Source of the DNA: Winogradskyella algicola
GTDB taxonomy: Bacteria; Bacteroidota; Bacteroidia; Flavobacteriales; Flavobacteriaceae
Direction of reading: 5' to 3'
DNA length: 64,000 nt
NCBI RefSeq assembly: GCF_005869935.1
Contig: NZ_SZQF01000005.1
Location: forward strand, 210,059-274,058
Position numbers and translations under genes: made by a program. Under the pieces are notes generated by a model. That model was not told the origin of the DNA and ran no database searches. It was given only the letters and a program-made list of their open reading frames with translations. Shown here in pieces: positions 26,822-35,196 of the stretch (the stretch's first letter is position 1; every line of letters begins with the position of its first letter).

Positions 26822-28881
26822 CTCGAAATACCTTCTAAATCTAACAGAAAGGCGAATTCTTCTGCATCTTCTTTTATGCTTTCAAAACGTCCCGAAGCAC
26901 CACCATGACCAGCTTCCATATTAGTTTTTAGATAAAGTTTGTTATCATCTGTTTTTAGATCTCTTAGCTTGGCAACCCACTTTGCCGGTTCCCAATATTG
27001 CACTTGAGAATCGTGTAAACCCGCTGTAACTAACATGTTTGGATAGTCTTTTATTTCTATGTTATCATATGGTGAGTAAGATTTGATGTATTCATAGTAT
27101 AGTTTATCATTAGGATTTCCCCATTCATCGTACTCACCTGTTGTCAGTGGAATTGAATCATCTAACATCGTAGTAACAACATCTACAAAAGGTACAGCTG
27201 AAATAATCCCATTATAAAGTTCTGGTGCCATATTAATAATTGCTCCCATTAATAAGCCACCAGCACTTCCTCCCATAGCATACAAATGCTTTGAAGATGT
27301 ATATCGTTCTTTAATTAAGTGAATTGAACACGCTATAAAATCTGAGAATGTGTTTTTTTTCTTTAAAAGTTTTCCATCTTCATACCATTGTCTACCTAAA
27401 TACTCACCACCTCTAACGTGCGTTATTACATATATAAAACCTCTGTCTAGTAAGCTTAGACGTATGGATGAAAAATAAGGATCTACAGTAGAACCATAAC
27501 TACCATAAGCATATTGTAATAACGGGTTATTTCCATCTTTTTTTATTCCTTTTTTATACACTATTGACATTGGTATTTTAGTTCCGTCATCTGCTGTTGC
27601 CCATATTCGCTCAGATGTGTAGTTTTCTTTATTAAATTTTCCGCCTAAAACTTCTTGCTCTTTTAATACTTTTTTAGTTTTAGTTTTCATGTTAAATTCT
27701 ATAACAGAGGCAGGCGTTGTTAAAGCATTGTAAGCATAACGCAACGTCTCTGTATCAAATTCTACATTAGTTGTGGTGTATGCAGTATAAGTTTCGTTAT
27801 CAAATGGCAGATAATAATCTTGTTTATTATCCCAACGTATTATCCTAATTTTATTAAGTCCGTTATCACGCTCACTAACTACGAGATAATTTTTAAAAAT
27901 ATCTATGTTTTCTAAGAGCACTTCTTTTCTATGTGGTATGACTTCTTCCCACTGATCTAATGATCTGTTTTTTTCTGGGCATTTCATTAATTTAAAGTTA
28001 GTCGCTTTATCTTTATTTGTAAGAATATAGAAATAACCATTATAGTGCGAAATACTATACTCCAAGCCTCTTACACGAGGTTGAAAAACTTCAAATTTAC
28101 CATCAGGATTATCTGCATTAAGAATATGGTATTCATTAGTTAAAGTACTGTAACATGCAATGATGATATATTTTCTTGACTTTGATTTGTAAACTGTCGT
28201 TCCGAAGGTTTCATCTCCTTCTTGAAAGATTAAAGTATCTTCTTCTTTAGAACCTAGTTTATGTCTAAAGATTTGATATGCTCTAAGGGTTATTGGGTCT
28301 TTTAGTGTGTAAAACAAAGTTTCGTTGTCATTTGCCCAAGTCGAAGATCCTGTTGTGTTTTCAATACTATCTTTATATACTTTGTGAGTTGCTATATCTT
28401 TAACCTGAATGGTGTATTGTCTTCTACCACTTGTGTCTATACCATAAGACACTTTTTTGTTATCCGGACTAATACTTATACCTACAAGTTTAAAATAGCT
28501 TTGCCCTTCTGCCATTTTATTACAGTCAAACAATAATTCTTCAGGGTTTTCAAGAGATTCTTTTTTTCTGGTATAAATAGGATAATCCTTACCTTTTTCA
28601 AATCTTGTGATGTACCAATAACCGTTGTATTTATAGGGCACAGAAGAATCGTCTTCTTTTATTCTGGCCTTCATTTCTTCAAATAAATCCTTTTGAAATG
28701 CTTTGGTATGTGCCATTTGAGCATCACAATAAGCATTTTCGGCTTTTAAGTAATTGATAACTTCAGGATGTTCTCTATCTTTCATCCAGAAGTAATTATC
28801 AACTCTCACATCACCATGTTTTTCTAATTGGTGAGGTATCTTTTTGGCTATTGGCGGATTTACCGCAGAGTTTTTACTCAT
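26818..28881 (-). CDS. ptrB: Oligopeptidase B (S9 family)
   Basis: A 687-residue serine oligopeptidase that cleaves short peptides after Arg or Lys. An N-terminal beta-propeller (about residues 70-400) is followed by the alpha/beta-hydrolase domain. The nucleophile elbow is MGGSAGGLLMG, the catalytic His lies in EAGHGGASGR, and the Asp probably in TAGLHDSQVQ. There is no signal peptide, so it is cytosolic. The start PIAKKIPHQLEKHGDVRVDNYFW is typical. It is divergent from ybaB. Confidence 0.92.
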   Translation of the reverse strand: MSKNSAVNPPIAKKIPHQLEKHGDVRVDNYFWMKDREHPEVINYLKAENAYCDAQMAHTKAFQKDLFEEMKARIKEDDSSVPYKYNGYWYITRFEKGKDYPIYTRKKESLENPEELLFDCNKMAEGQSYFKLVGISISPDNKKVSYGIDTSGRRQYTIQVKDIATHKVYKDSIENTTGSSTWANDNETLFYTLKDPITLRAYQIFRHKLGSKEEDTLIFQEGDETFGTTVYKSKSRKYIIIACYSTLTNEYHILNADNPDGKFEVFQPRVRGLEYSISHYNGYFYILTNKDKATNFKLMKCPEKNRSLDQWEEVIPHRKEVLLENIDIFKNYLVVSERDNGLNKIRIIRWDNKQDYYLPFDNETYTAYTTTNVEFDTETLRYAYNALTTPASVIEFNMKTKTKKVLKEQEVLGGKFNKENYTSERIWATADDGTKIPMSIVYKKGIKKDGNNPLLQYAYGSYGSTVDPYFSSIRLSLLDRGFIYVITHVRGGEYLGRQWYEDGKLLKKKNTFSDFIACSIHLIKERYTSSKHLYAMGGSAGGLLMGAIINMAPELYNGIISAVPFVDVVTTMLDDSIPLTTGEYDEWGNPNDKLYYEYIKSYSPYDNIEIKDYPNMLVTAGLHDSQVQYWEPAKWVAKLRDLKTDDNKLYLKTNMEAGHGGASGRFESIKEDAEEFAFLLDLEGISS

Positions 28882-28925
28882 ATTGTTTTAAGAAAATTTT
28901 AATCTAAAAAAGTGGCGCAATTTAG

Positions 28926-28933
28926 TAATTTTG
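28926..28933 (+). promoter_or_regulatory. -7 box of the ybaB promoter
   Basis: TAATTTTG fits TAnnTTTG and lies 26 bases upstream of the ATG at 28960. Confidence 0.5.
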
Positions 28934-28959
28934 CATCGTAATTTTTAAAAGACAAAGAT

Positions 28960-29283
28960 ATGTTTGGAGATATGATGGGAATGATGAGCAAATTAAAAGA
29001 AGCTCAAAAAAAAGTTGAGGAAACTAAGGAACGTTTGAATACAGTTTTAATTGACGAAACTAGTAGTGATAATAAGTTGAAGGTAACGATTACTGCAAAT
29101 AGAACAATTAAATCTATTTCAATTGATGATGAGTTACTAAAAGACAAAGAAATGCTTGAAGATTATCTTATCCTAACTCTAAATAAAGCCATTGAAAATG
29201 CAACAAATGTAAACGAAACTGAAATCGCCGCAGTTGCTAAAGAAGGCATGCCAAACATAACAGGTATGGATATGTTTAAATAG
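28960..29283 (+). CDS. ybaB: YbaB/EbfC nucleoid-associated protein
   Basis: A 107-residue DNA-binding protein of the YbaB/EbfC family. It starts with a helical [22 protein letters not shown] segment, continues with the beta core [20 protein letters not shown], and ends with a long helix and [12 protein letters not shown]. Family members form dimers that bind DNA and coat the nucleoid. Unlike many genomes it is not next to dnaX or recR here. Confidence 0.93.
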   Translation: MFGDMMGMMSKLKEAQKKVEETKERLNTVLIDETSSDNKLKVTITANRTIKSISIDDELLKDKEMLEDYLILTLNKAIENATNVNETEIAAVAKEGMPNITGMDMFK

Positions 29284-29286
29284 TTT

Positions 29287-30306
29287 TTATAAGTTTTTAA
29301 GGGTTTTCAAAACTTCTTCATGCATATTGTTGGTGTAATCTAAATGCGTAACCATACGCAGTTTATTACTTCCCATACCAATAATATGTATGTTTTTTTC
29401 TTTTAGTTTATTAAGATATTCTGCTTCGCTGATTGTATCATCTACCTCAAAAATGACAATATTAGTTTCTATTGGCTCAACTTTTTTGATATAGTGCAAT
29501 TGAGATAAAACCTCTCCTATCTCTTTTGCCTTTTTATGGTCTTCGCTTAAACGTTCTACGTGGTTGTCTAGAGCATAAAGCCCAGCTGCAGCTAAATAAC
29601 CAACTTGTCGCATTCCACCACCAAGAATTTTTCTTACCCGTAAAGCACCATCCATAAGCTCTTTTTTTCCAATGAGCACAGATCCTATTGGACAGCCTAA
29701 TCCTTTACTTAAACAAACAGATATAGTATCGAATAATTGCCCAAATTGTTTAGGATTTTCCTTTTTTACGACAAGTGCATTCCAAAGTCTTGCGCCATCT
29801 AGATGATAACCTAATTTATGCCTATCAGCAACTTGCTTAATTTTTTTTAGTTCTTCATAATCCCAACATGCACCACCACCTTTGTTTGTAGTATTCTCAA
29901 TGGCTATTAGAGACGTTAATGGACTATGGTAAAAATCTGGTGGGTTTATTGCAGCCTCTGCCTGTTCTGCATTAAACATACCACGATGCCCATTTATTAA
30001 TTTACAAGATATTCCACTATTAAATGAGGCGCCTCCGCCTTCATAATTATAGATGTGAGCATATTTATCACAAATAACTTGTTCGCCAGGATTGGTGTGT
30101 AGCTTTAACGCTGCTTGATTGGCCATACTTCCTGTAGGAAAAAACAATGCTTTATCCATACCAAACATATCTGCTAGTCGCTCTTCGAGAGTGTTTACTG
30201 AAGGGTCTTCTTTATAAACGTCATCACCAACTTGTGCAGACATCATAGCTTTTAACATGTCTTTTGTTGGTTTTGTAACCGTGTCGCTTCTTAAATCTAT
30301 TATCAT
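29287..30306 (-). CDS. ltaE: Low-specificity threonine aldolase
   Basis: A 339-residue PLP-dependent fold-type I enzyme splitting threonine or allo-threonine to glycine and acetaldehyde. LRSDTVTKPT near the N-terminus, Asp170 in HLDGARLWNA and the cofactor Lys201 in CLSKGLGCPIGSVL are the family signatures. It ends 4 bases from the convergent ybaB stop. The ATP-grasp gene lies 31 bases upstream on the same strand, so they may be co-transcribed, although no functional link is apparent. Confidence 0.92.
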   Translation of the reverse strand: MIIDLRSDTVTKPTKDMLKAMMSAQVGDDVYKEDPSVNTLEERLADMFGMDKALFFPTGSMANQAALKLHTNPGEQVICDKYAHIYNYEGGGASFNSGISCKLINGHRGMFNAEQAEAAINPPDFYHSPLTSLIAIENTTNKGGGACWDYEELKKIKQVADRHKLGYHLDGARLWNALVVKKENPKQFGQLFDTISVCLSKGLGCPIGSVLIGKKELMDGALRVRKILGGGMRQVGYLAAAGLYALDNHVERLSEDHKKAKEIGEVLSQLHYIKKVEPIETNIVIFEVDDTISEAEYLNKLKEKNIHIIGMGSNKLRMVTHLDYTNNMHEEVLKTLKNL

Positions 30307-30337
30307 AAACTTATTTATCTTTTGTAAAGATAATATT

Positions 30338-31510
30338 CTAAGACATTTTCTTTTTTAGAATTTTTGAAGATATAATGTTATTGGTTCGCCACATAAACTT
30401 ACACCATAAAACTAAAGGATCTTTTATTATAAATCTAAATGGTGTACTGTTGTATAAGTAGTTAATATTAAAAATTAAAAATGGATTTCTTTTGAGGCGT
30501 TTAACCAAAGCTTTAAGGTGTAAAAAAGTACCACTTTTAACAGCTCTAAATTCAATTTCTTTATTTAAGGTAGACAAGCAATATAAGTATGGAAAATTAA
30601 CTCCAGCTAAAGCTGATGCTTCTGTATTAAGCCAAAATCTTGGGTTAATTTCGATGACTTTATAAGTGTTGTCTGTTTTATCATATCTAAAATCTATGTT
30701 GGCAACACCAGACCAGTTTAAAGCCTTCATTAAATCCCTCATTAATTCCAAGAGGGCATCATCATGAAAAAAACTGAATTCATGCTGAGGGGTTACTTTA
30801 ACACTTTTAACCAAAGCAGCTTTTTGCATTGTGTAGGCTTCAATTTTGCCGTTATTACACAATACATTACATGTTACATCAAAGCCTTCAATAAACTTTT
30901 GTAGCAGTACAGGATAATCTATACTATTTTTATTAACATAATCTAATAACTCTCCCCTACTTTTAACAAACCTTACACCCATTCCACCATTGAAACCAAA
31001 AGTTGGCTTTGCTACTAAAGGAAAATTCAAACAAACTGTACTATAATCAAGATTTGAATTTATAACAACACTATCAGGACAAGGTAAATTATTAGACTTT
31101 AAAAAAAAGTATAACAGATCTTTATGTAGAGCAGTTTCAAAGTTAGAAAGATTAGGTAGAGAACAAAGCTTAGATTTATTTTTAAGTCTGTTAATGTGTT
31201 CTAAAATTCTCTTGGTGCTAACATCAAAAATTGGCATGATAAGGTCTATGCTAAAGTCTTCAACTGTTGCATCTATTTTCTCTATCCATTCCTCAGGTGT
31301 GGTGTTTTTGTAATGGATAAATTTTTCAATAAAGCGTGAACGCTTAAAACAATTATTATCTATGGAATATTTAAAATACCGCCTCTTATGAGAAGACAAG
31401 ACATAAATCTTTACACCCTCAACAAGCGATAGACTGTGCACCACATTAGAAACTAAGGTGGTTTCACCATCAGGGATAAGTACAGAAATAGTGTTGAGTT
31501 TATTATTCAT
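30338..31510 (-). CDS. ATP-grasp ligase-like protein
   Basis: A 390-residue protein with an ATP-grasp domain. The N-terminal pre-grasp half holds LIPDGETTLVSNVVHSL. The central nucleotide-binding segment is FPLVAKPTFGFNGGMGVRFV (near residue 165), and the Mg-binding motif VIEINPRFWLN lies near 295. It resembles the carbamoyl-phosphate-synthase-like group of carboxylate-amine ligases. The substrate is unknown; small-molecule or surface-polysaccharide modification are typical for such orphans. It has no signal peptide. Confidence 0.8.
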   Translation of the reverse strand: MNNKLNTISVLIPDGETTLVSNVVHSLSLVEGVKIYVLSSHKRRYFKYSIDNNCFKRSRFIEKFIHYKNTTPEEWIEKIDATVEDFSIDLIMPIFDVSTKRILEHINRLKNKSKLCSLPNLSNFETALHKDLLYFFLKSNNLPCPDSVVINSNLDYSTVCLNFPLVAKPTFGFNGGMGVRFVKSRGELLDYVNKNSIDYPVLLQKFIEGFDVTCNVLCNNGKIEAYTMQKAALVKSVKVTPQHEFSFFHDDALLELMRDLMKALNWSGVANIDFRYDKTDNTYKVIEINPRFWLNTEASALAGVNFPYLYCLSTLNKEIEFRAVKSGTFLHLKALVKRLKRNPFLIFNINYLYNSTPFRFIIKDPLVLWCKFMWRTNNIISSKILKKKMS

Positions 31511-31807
31511 TAACTAAAATTTGGAGCAAGCTCATAAGTATTAAGAACACAAAAAGCACATATACATGGATCTTTATCTTTATTTCAAAAAATCTGTTCA
31601 AAATTAAATAATTAAATACCATTTAAAATTTTCTTCGACAAATGGAATACTAATTCAGTTTTGCAAAAAAATGTTGATATGTCGATTAAATTTGACGTTC
31701 ATCTATTCAACTAATAAATCTTCTATTTCGTCAATTTTTTAGCATGTTAACACTTTTAACAAATACTTTTACAAAAATATTAATGCTATTAACCTAAATT
31801 AATAATT
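31511..31807. other. Intergenic region between divergent genes
   Basis: The 297 bases between the divergent ATP-grasp and thioester-lipoprotein genes hold no ORF or RNA gene that I can support. The AT-rich part before 31808 has TGTTAACA and a weak -7-like TACTTTTA (about 31764), the likely promoter area of the lipoprotein gene. Confidence 0.4.
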
Positions 31808-32980
31808 ATGAAACACATTACTAAATTAGTATTGCTTGCAGTGCTTGTAATTTTTGCCTCATGTCAAAAAGAAAGCACCCAAGACATTGAAAGCCAGCAA
31901 CAGGCCGCCTTAAGATTTGATGAAAAAGGGATGGTTGTATCAGATGGTGAAGAAGACAAGGAATTAATGTTCAACGAAAGAAGCGAAGACCTTGTTTCCC
32001 CATCTGAAGGCTTCACAATAAGTGGAGAAAGCTATGGAAGCAACAATACAGATTGTACTCCAGACTTACTAGATACTGGTTTTGGAAGTTCAGTAAACAT
32101 CGAGGTTTTAAATAAACCAGGTAACAATGGTTATTTTGACATTTCTATAGATGGTGCTGATGTTATACAAGCTTATTGTTCTGATAGATTACCTAGTTTA
32201 GGTGCTGATGATGACTTTATTGATTTTACACCAGTATCTACTTATGATTCTTCTATTTTAGCAGGAGGAGCATTTGAAGATGTTTACACAAATCCACAAA
32301 ATTTTGATAAAGTTAACTGGATTTTGAACAACATAGACATCACAGGATCACAATACACTTATGGCCATGTACAATATGCTATTTGGAGACTCATTGAAGG
32401 TCCATTTAATAACGACTTCACAGATTTCTTAACACCAGTTCCTGGCGATTGGAATAGAGTTACTGATAATGCTTTAGGAGATGAAATTTATGATGCAGCA
32501 GTAGCAAATGGTGAAGGTTATACACCTGGATGTGGAGAAAAAGTTGGAATTCTTTTAATTCCTGCAGATTTCGATAATGTACAAGCATTATTAATTTCAA
32601 GAGATATACCAGAACCAGAATGTAATGATTGTATCGGTAAAGTAGACCAAATAACTTTTAAATGGGATTGGCACAACGATTACAGAGTAAGATTATACCA
32701 ACGTTACGAAAACACTTGCTATGCTGTTAAGATATTTGACGGTGTTGTAGGTCAAGACGATGAGATGGCTGTTAGTGGTGCAAACCATAACGGTACTTTT
32801 GGTAAGTGGATTTATGTATATGTAGGTAACTGCTACTACACAAAGTTTAAAGTTAACTGTCACTTAAACATAGGACCAGGTTACAAGCGTGGCGTTGTTG
32901 AAGTAGTCAGTGGTACAAGTACTGCTGGTGGAGAATTATGTGAATATGAGCCTCCAACTTACTACTGCTGGTGGTGGTAA
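31808..32980 (+). CDS. Lipoprotein with putative Cys-Gln thioester domain
   Basis: A 390-residue exported protein. The lipoprotein signal ends at Cys19 (LVIFASC). Residues about 90-270 look like a thioester domain (TED/TQXA type): Cys124 in VIQAYCSDR and Gln189 in YGHVQYAIW are placed like the Cys-Gln pair that forms an internal thioester in Gram-positive adhesins, with VNWILNN between them as in that family. The C-terminal part from CIGKVDQITFKWD to GGELCEYEP matches a DUF7467-like module seen in many surface proteins, with further cysteines, and the protein ends YYCWWW. A covalent surface adhesin is the inferred role. Confidence 0.7.
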   Translation: MKHITKLVLLAVLVIFASCQKESTQDIESQQQAALRFDEKGMVVSDGEEDKELMFNERSEDLVSPSEGFTISGESYGSNNTDCTPDLLDTGFGSSVNIEVLNKPGNNGYFDISIDGADVIQAYCSDRLPSLGADDDFIDFTPVSTYDSSILAGGAFEDVYTNPQNFDKVNWILNNIDITGSQYTYGHVQYAIWRLIEGPFNNDFTDFLTPVPGDWNRVTDNALGDEIYDAAVANGEGYTPGCGEKVGILLIPADFDNVQALLISRDIPEPECNDCIGKVDQITFKWDWHNDYRVRLYQRYENTCYAVKIFDGVVGQDDEMAVSGANHNGTFGKWIYVYVGNCYYTKFKVNCHLNIGPGYKRGVVEVVSGTSTAGGELCEYEPPTYYCWWW

Positions 32981-33011
32981 TCACTCATTGATTCCAAACT
33001 TTAAAGAACAT

Positions 33012-33046
33012 AAACCGTCTAAGTTAAACTTGGGCGGTTTTTTATT
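33012..33046 (+). terminator. Rho-independent terminator
   Basis: AAACCGTCTAAG pairs with CTTGGGCGGTTT (two G-T pairs) around a 5-base loop and is followed by TTTTTT. It ends the thioester-lipoprotein transcript. Confidence 0.85.
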
Positions 33047-33095
33047 TCTGTACAAAAAGCTTTTCAAAAATTATGGCACTTTTATGTATGGCTAT

Positions 33096-33103
33096 TATAT
33101 TTG
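33096..33103 (+). promoter_or_regulatory. -7 box of the prfB promoter
   Basis: TATATTTG fits TAnnTTTG and lies 17 bases before the true prfB start at 33121. Confidence 0.55.
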
Positions 33104-33120
33104 CATAAACTTATATATTT

Positions 33121-34219
33121 ATGGTAACATCAGATCAAATAAAAGATCTTAATTCCCGTCTAGACATACTTAGACAATATCTTTGACTTAGATACTAAGC
33201 TCATAGAAATTACCAACGAAGAAGAACAAACCTTTGACCCCACCTTTTGGAACGATTCAAAAAAAGCCGAACAGGTAATGCGATCTATAAGAGAAAAGAA
33301 AAGTTGGGTTAACGATTTTAATGCTGCTAACACACTTTTTGAAGATTTAGAAGTTATCTACGAATTCTACAAAGAAGATGAAGCCTCTTTGGAAGATGTA
33401 AAGAATCGATTTGAAAAAGCTGTTAATGCTATAGAAAAGCTTGAGTTCAAAAACATGCTTTCTGAAGAAGGCGATAGCTTAAGTGCTGTTTTACAAATAA
33501 CAGCTGGCGCTGGTGGTACAGAATCGTGTGATTGGGCAAGTATGCTCATGCGCATGTACTTAATGTATGCTGAAAAAAGCGGTTTTAAAGTCAAAGAGCT
33601 CAATCATCAAGAAGGTGATGTCGCTGGTATTAAAACAGTTACATTAGAAATTGAAGGTGATTATGCTTTTGGATGGTTAAAAGGCGAAAACGGGGTACAT
33701 CGTTTGGTAAGAATTTCACCTTTTGATAGCAATGCAAAACGTCATACAAGTTTTGCTTCAGTATATGTATATCCATTAGTTGATGATTCTATAGAAATAG
33801 AGATAAATCCTGCAGATATAGAAATAACAACAGCACGATCTAGTGGAGCTGGTGGGCAAAATGTAAATAAAGTAGAAACAAAAGTTCAACTATTACATAA
33901 GCCAACTGGAATACAAATTCAATGTTCAGAAACGCGTTCTCAGCACGATAACAGAGCTAGGGCAATGCAAATGCTTAAATCTCAATTATATGAGATAGAA
34001 CTTCAAAAACAAATGGCACAACGCGAAGATATTGAAGCTAGCAAAATGAAGATTGAATGGGGAAGCCAGATCAGAAACTATGTTATGCATCCTTACAAAT
34101 TGGTTAAAGATGTGCGTACAGCACACGAAACTGGTAATGTTGACGCTGTTATGGATGGTGATTTAGAGACATTTTTAAAAGCATACCTTATGATGATGGG
34201 ACAAAAAAGTGATGAATAA
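33121..34219 (+). CDS. prfB: Peptide chain release factor 2, programmed +1 frameshift
   Basis: RF2 ends translation at UGA and UAA. The first frame runs from ATG 33121 for 21 codons to a UGA at 33184-33186. A +1 shift at CTT-TGA-C continues at 33185 for 344 codons, giving 365 residues, the same length as E. coli RF2. The codon-recognition tripeptide SPF is in RISPFDSNA and the catalytic GGQ in [11 protein letters not shown]. The usual internal Shine-Dalgarno AGGGGG before the shift is absent (AGACAATATCTTTGAC). The frameshift is autoregulatory in other bacteria. A start at 33278 is only an internal methionine. Confidence 0.96.
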
Positions 34220-34265
34220 TGAATTTTTAGAAAACTATTGGCATAAAAATTGAACAATTAATCGT

Positions 34266-34607
34266 ATGATAACAATTTACCATAATCCAAGATGTAGAAA
34301 ATCTAGAGAAGGTCTAACCCTACTAGAAGAATCTGGAAAAACTTTTGAAATTATAAAATACCTTGATGATTTATTAGATAAGGAAGCCCTTACTGAGATT
34401 ATCTCTAAATTAGGGATAAAACCAATTGATCTAATTAGAAAAAACGAAGCTATTTGGAAATCAGACTATAAAAACAAAGAATTATCAGACGCGCAAATCA
34501 TTAATGCCATGGTTGAGCATCCCAAATTAATAGAAAGACCTATTGTTGTTCATAGCAACAAAGCTGTAATAGGCAGACCAAAAGAATTAATACTAGATAT
34601 CATATAA
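34266..34607 (+). CDS. ArsC/Spx-family protein (arsenate reductase-like)
   Basis: A 113-residue thioredoxin-fold protein of the ArsC family. NPRCRKSRE holds Cys10, and IERPIVVHSNKAVIGRP holds the proline and arginine that mark the ArsC glutaredoxin-linked type. No other arsenic genes are near, so true arsenate reduction is uncertain; the group also includes YffB-like proteins without known substrate. It is 10 bases upstream of the 34618 gene. Confidence 0.85.
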   Translation: MITIYHNPRCRKSREGLTLLEESGKTFEIIKYLDDLLDKEALTEIISKLGIKPIDLIRKNEAIWKSDYKNKELSDAQIINAMVEHPKLIERPIVVHSNKAVIGRPKELILDII

Positions 34608-34617
34608 TTCTATAATC

Positions 34618-35079
34618 ATGAGAGAAATAATATTATTAACTTTAGCACTACTCTTGGGTTTTAGCATACAAGCTCAAACTCGTAGAGATCGAATGGGAAA
34701 TCCCATAGTTAACCGAGAACCAACAGAAGAAGAAATAGCAAAATATGAACAAAAGTTAGAAGAGCGTAAAGATGAATTTATTGCAAATTTCATAACAACA
34801 CTAGAGGCTGATGATTTTCAAAAAGAAATTATTAAACAATATCTTAATTCTTACTTTGAAGCTAAAAAGGAAGTCTTAAAAGTAAAGTACGAGCGCATTT
34901 TCGACAGAGATCAAGCCATAAAAAAATTAGATGAATCTCACTTTAAAGACCTAGAAGAGTTAATATCAGAAAATGATATGACCAAAATTAAAAACATGAT
35001 TAAAGGTGACTTTGATGAAGATGAGGTTAAGAAGAAAAAGAAAAAACGTAAAAAGAAAAAGAAAGATAAAAACCAATAG
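34618..35079 (+). CDS. Secreted small protein with lysine-rich tail
   Basis: A 153-residue protein with a signal peptide (REIILLTLALLLGFSIQAQ). The mature part is helical and charged: TEEEIAKYEQKLEERKDEFI, then a long amphipathic helix. It ends with about fifteen lysines and two arginines in 20 residues (KKKKKRKKKKKDKNQ). No family is recognised. The similar tail of the outer-membrane protein at 22094 may be a shared surface or polyanion-binding feature. Confidence 0.65.
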   Translation: MREIILLTLALLLGFSIQAQTRRDRMGNPIVNREPTEEEIAKYEQKLEERKDEFIANFITTLEADDFQKEIIKQYLNSYFEAKKEVLKVKYERIFDRDQAIKKLDESHFKDLEELISENDMTKIKNMIKGDFDEDEVKKKKKKRKKKKKDKNQ

Positions 35080-35154
35080 CTAACAACTATTCTAAAATTG
35101 AAAATCCATATTTTCCTTTAACATAAGATTAACCTTATGGGGCGCAAGTAAAAG

Positions 35155-35162
35155 TAACTTTG
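35155..35162 (+). promoter_or_regulatory. -7 box of the 35197 promoter
   Basis: TAACTTTG fits TAnnTTTG and lies 34 bases before the ATG at 35197. Confidence 0.5.
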
Positions 35163-35196
35163 CTCATCTAAAAAGCAAAACTACTAACCACTTGTG

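Noticed and set aside
33072..33088. TGGCAC upstream of prfB as a sigma-54 site
   Set aside because: No TTG at the required spacing, and a good TAnnTTTG box lies just downstream.
33121..33186. prfB as a pseudogene because of an in-frame TGA
   Set aside because: The TGA is at the conserved CTT-TGA-C programmed frameshift and the shifted frame restores a full 365-residue RF2.
34238..34253. Sigma-54-like site (TTGGCATA-N4-TTGA) before the ArsC-like gene
   Set aside because: The -24 box lacks the C of GGCAC and the -12 box lacks GC; weaker than the two reported sites.
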